Assembly (NCBI GenBank): GCA_028277195.1 | Contig: JANQGS010000170.1 | Span: forward strand, 1-5,983 | DNA: 5,983 nt | From: Candidatus Gastranaerophilales bacterium | Lineage (GTDB): Bacteria > Cyanobacteriota > Vampirovibrionia > Gastranaerophilales > UBA9971 | Reading direction: 5' to 3' | Part shown: piece by piece, positions 1-4,718 of the stretch | Position numbering within the stretch: the stretch's first letter is position 1 | How the letters are laid out: the number at the start of each line of letters is the position of its first letter | The notes under the pieces: generated by a model | What the model saw: only the letters and a program-made list of their open reading frames with translations | What the model was told of the DNA's origin: nothing | Database searches by the model: none | Made by a program: the position numbers and the translations under genes

Positions 1-98
1 GGCAAAGCCGGATTTTCCAAAATTCATCGCTCCCGCTTCGCTTATACTGCTCCAGACATTAACCGTAAAAATCTGAAATTTAATTTGGGAGCAGTATA
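1..98 (+). repeat. Dispersed repeat copy 1, left end cut by window
   Basis: This is the right-hand three quarters of the element seen complete at 2251-2381. It matches that copy at roughly nine of ten positions from GGCAAAGCC at base 1 to the terminal AGTATA at 93-98. The right stem-loop is intact: TATACTGCTCC at 43-53 is a perfect 11-bp inverted match to GGAGCAGTATA at 88-98, around a 34-nt loop. The loop centre (about 56-70) is where it differs most from copy 2, including a 1-base length difference. The left arm of the first hairpin lies outside the window. It has the same orientation as the other two copies. Confidence 0.85.
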
Positions 99-100
99 AA
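73..100 (+). promoter_or_regulatory. Possible promoter formed by right end of repeat copy 1
   Basis: CTGAAA (73-78) lies 16 bases before TATAAA (95-100), facing the exported-protein gene at 189. The -10 is made by the repeat's terminal TATA plus flanking A bases. The -35 matches consensus at only 4 of 6 positions, so this is tentative. The same arrangement occurs at repeat copy 2, where the -10 is a perfect TATAAT. Confidence 0.3.
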
Positions 101-122
101 GCTCAAAAATTGCCGGACTTTT

Positions 123-152
123 TTGAAAAATTTAAAAAATAAGTGCTAATAT
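123..152 (+). promoter_or_regulatory. Candidate sigma70-type promoter for the 189-644 gene
   Basis: TTGAAA (123-128) is followed after 18 bases by TAATAT (147-152). A TG one base upstream of the -10 gives an extended -10 (TGCTAATAT, 144-152). Transcription would start near 159 and leave a leader of about 30 bases containing AAAGGA (174-179), nine bases before the ATG at 189. The surrounding DNA is very AT-rich, so chance matches are possible. Confidence 0.5.
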
Positions 153-188
153 ATTTCTATAGGCAAAAATTACAAAGGACTTTTATTT

Positions 189-644
189 ATGAAACATAAC
201 CTGAAAACCCTTGCCCTGGTTGTTTTTTCAATCCTTACGATTAACGCTGCCCTCGCGCAGGAGTTCCTGGAGGTTAACCCCCTGGAACTGGTAAAGAACC
301 CGGCTTCTTATTTAGAAAAGGACATTAAAATATCAGCAAAATTTGATAAATTTTCAACGCTGGGCCTCGATTATGACAGGGCCTTCCGGGACTCGAAAGA
401 CTATATTTCATTCCTTATTAAAAGACCCGATACATTGAATCAGGAGTACTCAATACCTCTTTCCGAATTAAAACTTATGTTAAAAAGGGATGAAGCCGAA
501 AAACTCCTGGATATAGAGAGCGGGGACAGGGTTGAAATAACCGGGAAAGTTTTTTCCGCAGCCCTGAATGACCCGTGGGTTGATGTGTATGAATTAAAAA
601 ACCTTGACCCTGAAAAAGAAAAGGAAGAGGATTCCGGGCTTTAA
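189..644 (+). CDS. Exported protein of unknown function, possibly OB-fold-like
   Basis: This 151-residue protein has an N-terminal Sec signal peptide: basic MKHNLK, a hydrophobic core over residues 7-19, and a likely signal peptidase I site after Ala-Leu-Ala at 21-23. There is no lipobox cysteine, so it should be a soluble periplasmic or secreted protein rather than a lipoprotein. The mature part has a segment LVKNPASYLEKDIKISAKF (34-52) and a later SGDRVEITGKVFSA (111-124). This alternation of strand-forming stretches and 'gDrVeItGkV' wording recalls exported OB-fold domains; this is a pattern impression, not an identified family. The C-terminus is highly charged (PEKEKEED). The start is supported by AAAGGA nine bases upstream. 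It precedes the TPR gene by 58 bases on the same strand, so the two may be cotranscribed. I do not recognise a specific homologue. Confidence 0.75.
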   Translation: MKHNLKTLALVVFSILTINAALAQEFLEVNPLELVKNPASYLEKDIKISAKFDKFSTLGLDYDRAFRDSKDYISFLIKRPDTLNQEYSIPLSELKLMLKRDEAEKLLDIESGDRVEITGKVFSAALNDPWVDVYELKNLDPEKEKEEDSGL

Positions 645-702
645 TATAATTTCCTCCTTTTAAAGCTGGATTTTTGCGGAAAAATTTTTACAATTAAGTA
701 AT

Positions 703-1611
703 ATGAAAAATTATGTCCTGAAAATCCTTTTAATTCTCTGCTCTATAAGCGGCATAACTGCCTTTGCCGCTGATTTTAACGTCAGGATTACAAGGGAGGA
801 GTTTGCTGACTTTTACGGCATTCTAATCATAGAGGAAAACTTTAAGGGCTTGAGCCTGGACGGGGTTTTCTCCTCGGGGTTTGACCCGCTGAGCGGAAAA
901 CTAAAAAGGGATGAGATTTTTTCCGTAAGGAGCGCTTATTTTAAGCCTGATATTTTTAAGAAAAAGGAAAAAGAAAAACCTGGAATACCTGAAAATTACG
1001 GGGAAAATAAAGGTATTTACAATGTAAGGCTATCGTCAAAGCCGGAAATAATTAAAAAAACCTTTAAAGATAACCTCCTGGCCGCGAAAAATATTATCGA
1101 GTCAGGCAAAAACCCCGGGCAGGCCGAGGAAATCCTTATGGCCCTGGAAAAAACATCCGATAATAATCCCGTAAATATCTCAAACATTGCTAAACTCTAC
1201 CTTAAAGGGGGCAACAGGCCCAGGGCGCTGGAGCTTTTAAAGCGGGCCAAAGAGCTTGCCCCGGATGATTATAAAATTTTATACACCTATGGTATCGCGC
1301 TGTATAAAAATGATGAGCTTAACCGGGCAGAGGTTCTCCTTTTAGAGATTACCCGCATTAAGCCGGATTTTATGTATGCCCATTATAATCTCGGAAATAT
1401 TTACTATAAAAGAAAAGAGTATAAAAAAGCGCTGGATAGTTTTGAAAAAGCAATGGAACTCGCTCCTGACAAGGCCGATATTTATTTTAACATAGCAATA
1501 ACCCTTGAACAACTGGGTTACAGCGATATGGCTTCCAGGTTTTATTCAAAGTGCCTTGAATTAAACCCTGATGATGATGAGGCATTTAAGGCGTTACAGA
1601 GGCTGGAATAG
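703..1611 (+). CDS. Exported tetratricopeptide-repeat (TPR) protein
   Basis: This 302-residue protein begins with a signal peptide (hydrophobic residues 4-19, likely cleavage around Ala-Phe-Ala-Ala at 20-23). Residues 24-110 are a non-repetitive region I do not recognise, including a Lys/Glu-rich stretch at 86-93. An Ala/Glu-rich helical linker (about 120-150) leads into four consecutive TPR units at roughly 156-189, 190-223, 224-257 and 258-291. They show the usual spacing (for example YNLGNIYYKRKEYKKALDSFEKAMELAPDK, with Gly-8, Ala-20 and Pro-32 type positions). TPR arrays are protein-protein interaction scaffolds, so a periplasmic or envelope scaffolding role is likely, but the partner is unknown. 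No good Shine-Dalgarno sequence precedes the ATG (upstream is AATTAAGTAAT). It follows the 189-644 gene by 58 bases. It ends two bases before the convergent hicB stop codon. Confidence 0.85.
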   Translation: MKNYVLKILLILCSISGITAFAADFNVRITREEFADFYGILIIEENFKGLSLDGVFSSGFDPLSGKLKRDEIFSVRSAYFKPDIFKKKEKEKPGIPENYGENKGIYNVRLSSKPEIIKKTFKDNLLAAKNIIESGKNPGQAEEILMALEKTSDNNPVNISNIAKLYLKGGNRPRALELLKRAKELAPDDYKILYTYGIALYKNDELNRAEVLLLEITRIKPDFMYAHYNLGNIYYKRKEYKKALDSFEKAMELAPDKADIYFNIAITLEQLGYSDMASRFYSKCLELNPDDDEAFKALQRLE

Positions 1612-1613
1612 TT

Positions 1614-1967
1614 TCAGGCAATATCCTTTTCCAGGATTTCATCAATATATTTATTTATGCTTTTACCTCTTGAAGAAGCTTTTTTGGCAATTTTATAGTG
1701 CTTTTCAGGTGTAGTTCTGTAAGTAATCGTCCCTTTGTAGTTTATAAGTTTGACGGGCTCGGGAATTTCAAGCCCTGTTTTAAAAGATGTTAAAATATAG
1801 GATTTTAACGCATCTTTGAGGTTTGTAAGCGCTTCTTCAGGAGTTTCCCCACAGGTCATATTTTCTTCGAGTTCTTCTATTGAACCGAGAAAGCAGTTAT
1901 CAATATCATTCCATTCAATACGATATGACCAGGGTAGATTTAAGTAATATTCCAGGTCTTTTTTCAT
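1614..1967 (-). CDS. hicB: HicB-type antitoxin
   Basis: This 117-residue protein is the expected partner of the HicA toxin encoded immediately upstream. Residues about 10-70 have the HicB degenerate RNase H-like layout: an N-terminal strand (YRIEWNDIDNCFLGSIEEL), then a short acidic-to-Gly turn and the helix ETPEEALTNLKDALKSYI (41-58), the family's hallmark position. The C-terminal part, from about 79 to 114 (TITYRTTPEKHYKIAKKASSRGKSINKYIDEIL), reads as a ribbon-helix-helix DNA-binding domain. HicB proteins neutralise HicA and, with it, repress their own operon. The stop codon of hicA and the ATG of hicB are one base apart. An AGG-containing Shine-Dalgarno (AAAGGCAGG) lies inside the 3' end of hicA, about eight bases before the ATG, consistent with translational coupling. 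The gene ends two bases from the convergent TPR gene with no room for a terminator. Confidence 0.85.
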   Translation of the reverse strand: MKKDLEYYLNLPWSYRIEWNDIDNCFLGSIEELEENMTCGETPEEALTNLKDALKSYILTSFKTGLEIPEPVKLINYKGTITYRTTPEKHYKIAKKASSRGKSINKYIDEILEKDIA

Positions 1968-1968
1968 G

Positions 1969-2211
1969 TTAATAACCTGCCTTTCTTAATGCTTCTTGTA
2001 ATTTTTTGACTAAATAATACTTTAACTCTTTCTGCGTAAGGATTAATGTTACAGAGTTACAGTCTTTCTTTCTGTAAGTTATATGAGAACTTCCGGAGGC
2101 TGGTTGTTCTGCGTCATATCCTAAAAAATTCAATAATTTTTGGGCTTCTTCAATTGTAATAATTGAATTACCTTTTAAAACTTTTTTAATAAGTTTATCT
2201 CTTTTTGTCAT
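1969..2211 (-). CDS. hicA: HicA-type toxin (mRNA interferase)
   Basis: This 80-residue protein has the size and layout of HicA toxins, small dsRBD-fold ribonucleases that cleave mRNA and arrest translation. It starts with a helix MTKRDKLIKKVL, then IEEAQKLLNFLGYDAE (20-35), the strand-turn-strand GSSHITYRKKD (40-50) with the conserved catalytic-type histidine at 43, and a C-terminal helix KELKYYLVKKLQEALRKAGY. The Gly-Ser-Ser-His variant of the usual G-S-H motif, followed by aromatic and basic residues, keeps the key elements, so the toxin looks intact. It is the first gene of the operon, toxin before antitoxin, as is usual for hicAB. The ATG has no Shine-Dalgarno. It lies only six bases after a good -10 hexamer (2223-2218), so the mRNA is predicted to be nearly leaderless. 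Confidence 0.85.
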   Translation of the reverse strand: MTKRDKLIKKVLKGNSIITIEEAQKLLNFLGYDAEQPASGSSHITYRKKDCNSVTLILTQKELKYYLVKKLQEALRKAGY

Positions 2212-2217
2212 ACTATT

Positions 2218-2239
2218 ATGATAGCATATTTGCTGTCAT
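2218..2239. promoter_or_regulatory. Candidate HicB operator (dyad)
   Basis: ATGATAGCA (2218-2226) and TGCTGTCAT (2231-2239) form an inverted repeat matching at 8 of 9 positions around a 4-base AT spacer. The dyad fills the spacer and covers the -10 of the hicAB promoter, where a repressor would block RNA polymerase. HicB proteins with ribbon-helix-helix domains bind such short palindromes in their own promoters. Assigning this site to this HicB is inference from position and symmetry. Confidence 0.6.
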
Positions 2240-2245
2240 TTTCAA
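2218..2245 (-). promoter_or_regulatory. hicAB promoter
   Basis: On the minus strand, TTGAAA (2245-2240) is followed after 16 bases by TATCAT (2223-2218). The trinucleotide TGC just before the -10 makes it an extended -10. The start point predicted from this -10 falls on or within one or two bases of the hicA ATG (2211). The outer edge of the -35 is only five bases from repeat copy 2. Confidence 0.6.
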
Positions 2246-2250
2246 TGGGT

Positions 2251-2381
2251 TATACTAAAACGAGTTTGAATTTCGGAAAACCGGCAAAGCCGGATTTTCC
2301 CAAATTCATCACTCCTGCTTCGCCTATACTGCTCCAGGCATTTACCTATCAAAATCTGAAATTTAATTTGGGAGCAGTATA
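2251..2381 (+). repeat. Dispersed repeat copy 2, complete: MITE-like, two stem-loops
   Basis: This is the only complete copy, 131 bp. The ends form an imperfect terminal inverted repeat of 24 bp (16 matches), bounded by TATACT (2251-2256) and AGTATA (2376-2381); the outermost TA on each side could be a TA target duplication. Inside are two hairpins. The first (about 2262-2314) has core GGAAAACCGGC pairing with GCCGG-A-TTTTCC around an AAA loop, extended by GAATTT (2268-2273) with AAATTC (2302-2307). The second has TATACTGCTCC (2325-2335) pairing perfectly with GGAGCAGTATA (2371-2381). Related copies are at 1-98 and 5882-5983. There is no coding capacity for a transposase. TA-flanked, short and inverted-repeat-bounded architecture suggests a non-autonomous IS630/Tc1-type MITE, but a structured REP/ERIC-like repeat is an alternative. 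Confidence 0.85.
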
Positions 2382-2383
2382 AT
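2356..2383 (+). promoter_or_regulatory. Candidate rsgA operon promoter built from repeat end
   Basis: TATAAT (2378-2383) is a perfect -10 consensus formed by the last four bases of the repeat plus the flanking AT. CTGAAA (2356-2361), inside the repeat, sits 16 bases upstream as a 4-of-6 -35. Transcription would begin near 2390 and give an approximately 40-base leader before the ATG at 2430. No other convincing promoter lies between hicA and rsgA. Confidence 0.45.
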
Positions 2384-2429
2384 ACGCTAAAATTTGCCCT
2401 TTATCCCTGTATGGGCTACTATAAAGTAC

Positions 2430-3419
2430 ATGGAAATGATTGTCGCAAAGGTAATTAAACGCCACTCGGATTTTATTTACGTAAAAACCGGGAACAAACT
2501 CTTTGAATGTAAGGTCAGAGAACGTCTCAAAAAGGAAAAAATTGACATACTTGTCGGGGATAACGTAAAAATTGGGGAGATAAACCCTGAAACAAACCAG
2601 GCAGTAATAACCGAGGTGCTTGAGAGGAAAAATTCCATATCAAGGCCATCAATTGCAAACATAGACCAGATGGTTATTGTATCCTCAATTTTTGAGCCGG
2701 AACTTGATTTTATCCAGCTCAACAGGTATCTGTGCCGGGCAAAAATCCATAATATTCCCGCAATAATCTGTATAAACAAAATTGATATTCAAAAAAATTC
2801 AGATAAAAAAGAAAAAATTTCTGAAATATATGAACCCCTGGGCTATAAAATCGTGTTAACCTCGGCATTGGACGGGTCAGGGGTTAAAAACCTGGAAAAA
2901 ACGTTATCAGGCAAAATATCTGTACTATCAGGCATGTCAGGGGTTGGAAAGTCAAGTCTTTTAAATAAATTATGCCCCGGTTTAAATTTAAAAATAAAAA
3001 ACGTAAGCATGAAAACAAAAAGAGGGACTCACTCCACCCGCCATGTTGAATTAATTCCGGTTGATGATAATTGTTATGTGGGCGACACACCGGGTTTTAG
3101 TTACTTAAAATTCGACACTGTAATGCCGGCTGAGATAAACGACCTGTTTGATGAAATTAATGCTTTTTCCGGCGGGTGTTATTTTTCTGATTGCCTGCAT
3201 TTACAGGAAAAAGACTGCAATGTAATAAAAAATTTAGACAAAATAAACAGAACCCGCTATGAAAGTTATAAGATTTTTGTAGAGGAAGCGTTTGAGTATA
3301 AAAAAAAGATAAAGTATTCCGGTAATAAAAAGGAAGGGGTAACAAAGTTTATTGACGGGCCCGGTGGGAAAAAGACAAGGCTTATTAAGACGGGGAAAAA
3401 GAATGAAACGGGATATTGA
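2430..3419 (+). CDS. rsgA: Ribosome small-subunit-dependent GTPase A (RsgA/YjeQ)
   Basis: RsgA is a circularly permuted GTPase that checks late maturation of the 30S subunit in the cytoplasm. Counting from ATG 2430 (329 residues), an N-terminal OB-fold (about 4-70) precedes the permuted GTPase motifs: G4 NKID (116-119), G5 TSAL (144-147), P-loop GMSGVGKSS (168-176), G2 threonine in GTHSTRH (199-205), and G3 DTPG (219-222). A zinc knuckle follows with C250, C255, H257 and C263. All key residues are present. The lysine/glycine-rich tail after the final helix (about 295-329) is longer than I expect for the family. An in-frame TTG at 2394 would add 12 residues, but they do not resemble the family's start. 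ATG 2430 or ATG 2436 fits the usual 'M..a.Vi' beginning. It overlaps the next gene by 17 bases, so translation is probably coupled. Confidence 0.93.
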   Translation: MEMIVAKVIKRHSDFIYVKTGNKLFECKVRERLKKEKIDILVGDNVKIGEINPETNQAVITEVLERKNSISRPSIANIDQMVIVSSIFEPELDFIQLNRYLCRAKIHNIPAIICINKIDIQKNSDKKEKISEIYEPLGYKIVLTSALDGSGVKNLEKTLSGKISVLSGMSGVGKSSLLNKLCPGLNLKIKNVSMKTKRGTHSTRHVELIPVDDNCYVGDTPGFSYLKFDTVMPAEINDLFDEINAFSGGCYFSDCLHLQEKDCNVIKNLDKINRTRYESYKIFVEEAFEYKKKIKYSGNKKEGVTKFIDGPGGKKTRLIKTGKKNETGY

Positions 3420-4269
3420 ACTAATAAACGCTCATCTTGATAAGTACCTTGAATTAAGGTATCCCAATAATATATGGGAAGCTATGCGATACTCCGTTCT
3501 GGCAAAAGGCAAGAGGTTAAGGCCTTTAATTGCACTGGAAAGCGCCAGGGCATGCGGCGGTGATATAAATAATGTCCTGCCGGCTGCCTGCGCAATTGAA
3601 ATGCTGCACTGCCAGAGCCTTATACATGATGATTTGCCCTGCATGGACAATGATGATTACAGAAGGGGGCAGCTTACAAACCATAAGGTTTACGGCGAGG
3701 CAATCGCTGTACTGGCAGGTGACGCGCTTTTATCACTCGCGCCCCGGGTAATAATAAAACATACGCCTGATAGTGTTGACAAAAAAATATTATTAAGCGT
3801 CCTGGATGAATTTTTTAAAGCAGCGGGAGCAATGGGAATAGTGGGTGGGCAGGTTGTTGATATACAATCGGAAAACAGGGAAATTAACATTGAAACGTTT
3901 AATTACATATTGAATCATAAAACAGGTGAGCTGTTTAAATTCGCCGCAAGGGCCGGAGCATTGTTAGCGGGGGCTACGGGGGAAAAACCGGATGCTCTTG
4001 CTTCTTACGGGAGTAAAATAGGGTATGCTTTTCAAATAGCTGATGATATACTTGATGTTACCGGAACTATTGATGAAATAGGGAAAACACCCGGTAAGGA
4101 CAGTAAATTGAACAAAAATACATATGTTTCATTCCATGGTATTGAAAAATCAGAAACAGACCTTATAAATATCTGTGAGTCAGCCAAGAAAATACTTATG
4201 CGGAACAAAATAAAATCAGGATTATTATATGATATAGCTGATAATATAGTGATGAAAGCGGTAAAGTAA
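3403..4269 (+). CDS. ispA: Polyprenyl synthetase, farnesyl/geranylgeranyl diphosphate synthase type (IspA-like)
   Basis: This 288-residue trans-prenyltransferase condenses isopentenyl diphosphate with allylic diphosphates to give C15 or C20 prenyl diphosphate, precursors of undecaprenyl carrier lipid and quinones. Motifs are complete: GKRLRP (36-41), the first aspartate-rich motif DDLPCMD (76-82) with the two-residue insertion of bacterial type II enzymes, RRG (87-89), GGQVVD (148-153), NHKTGELFKFA (171-181) and the second motif DDILD (214-218). The residue five before the first aspartate, which helps set chain length, is glutamine 71 rather than the tyrosine of E. coli IspA, so FPP and GGPP both remain possible. 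ATG 3403 is chosen because GGGG (3392-3395) lies seven bases upstream and the protein then has normal length. The in-frame TTG at 3352 would add a 17-residue basic leader and is unlikely. The start lies within rsgA, and the stop overlaps the next ATG. Confidence 0.92.
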   Translation: MKRDIELINAHLDKYLELRYPNNIWEAMRYSVLAKGKRLRPLIALESARACGGDINNVLPAACAIEMLHCQSLIHDDLPCMDNDDYRRGQLTNHKVYGEAIAVLAGDALLSLAPRVIIKHTPDSVDKKILLSVLDEFFKAAGAMGIVGGQVVDIQSENREINIETFNYILNHKTGELFKFAARAGALLAGATGEKPDALASYGSKIGYAFQIADDILDVTGTIDEIGKTPGKDSKLNKNTYVSFHGIEKSETDLINICESAKKILMRNKIKSGLLYDIADNIVMKAVK

Positions 4270-4718
4270 TGATAAATACAGGAATAGAAGTTATTTTCTC
4301 AGCCTCTTCAGGTGTTATTACAGCCCAGTTTATTAAATTAATTCATTACTACGTTAAATACAGGAGGTTTAATTTTAAGGTCCTAACCGCAACAGGAGGC
4401 ATGCCCAGCAGCCATACGGCTTTTTCAGTCGCATTAACCGCCAGTACCGGTTTAATACTTGGCTTTGATTCTGTTGAATTTGCTATAGCGCTTGGTTTTG
4501 CGCTTATCGTTATGTATGACGCAGCGGGTTTAAGAAGGTCAGCAGGCAAGATGGCGGCATTATTGAATAAAATTGTTGATGATTATTATTCTGAAAAAAA
4601 CGTAAGGACACATCACGGCAAATTAATGGAAGTGCTCGGTCATACACCGCTTGAGGTACTGGTTGGTGCTTTGTGGGGTATATTTATTGCTTATTTTGTG
4701 CATTTTGTTGTTGTTTAA
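4269..4718 (+). CDS. Divergent PAP2 family membrane protein (DUF212, YuiD-like)
   Basis: This 149-residue integral membrane protein belongs to the family related to type 2 phosphatidic acid phosphatases. The signature GGMPSSHTAF (43-52) carries the PAP2-like Ser-His pair. YDAAGLRRSAGKMAALLN (83-100) and HHGKLMEVLGHTPLEVLVG (115-133) with His125 are the other family blocks. Hydrophobic segments occur at about 7-25, 50-65, 69-85 and 128-149. The first PAP2 phosphatase block (KX6RP) is not recognisable, as is typical of the divergent group, so catalytic activity is unproven. Its ATG overlaps the ispA stop codon by one base (TAATG), showing translational coupling. Being fused in one operon with a prenyl diphosphate synthase suggests a prenyl-phosphate substrate, which is inference. 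Its TAA overlaps the convergent dnaN stop codon in a TTAA. Confidence 0.9.
   Translation: MINTGIEVIFSASSGVITAQFIKLIHYYVKYRRFNFKVLTATGGMPSSHTAFSVALTASTGLILGFDSVEFAIALGFALIVMYDAAGLRRSAGKMAALLNKIVDDYYSEKNVRTHHGKLMEVLGHTPLEVLVGALWGIFIAYFVHFVVV

Noticed and set aside
670..688. ATTTTT-GCGG-AAAAAT hairpin followed by T bases as a terminator between the two exported genes
   Set aside because: The stem is only A-T pairs and is unlikely to be stable; the genes are probably cotranscribed.
2275..2300. Repeat hairpin with CCGGC/GCCGG stem as an intrinsic terminator
   Set aside because: The T run after the stem is only four bases and interrupted by C, and the structure is explained as part of the repeat; weak termination cannot be excluded.
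2394..2429. TTG start adding 12 residues to RsgA
   Set aside because: It has no Shine-Dalgarno, uses a rare start codon and adds MPFIPVWATIKY, which does not resemble RsgA N-termini; ATG 2430 or 2436 fits the family.
3352..3402. TTG start adding 17 residues to IspA
   Set aside because: The extension is basic, overlaps rsgA by 68 bases and lacks a family match, whereas ATG 3403 has a G-rich ribosome site and normal protein length.
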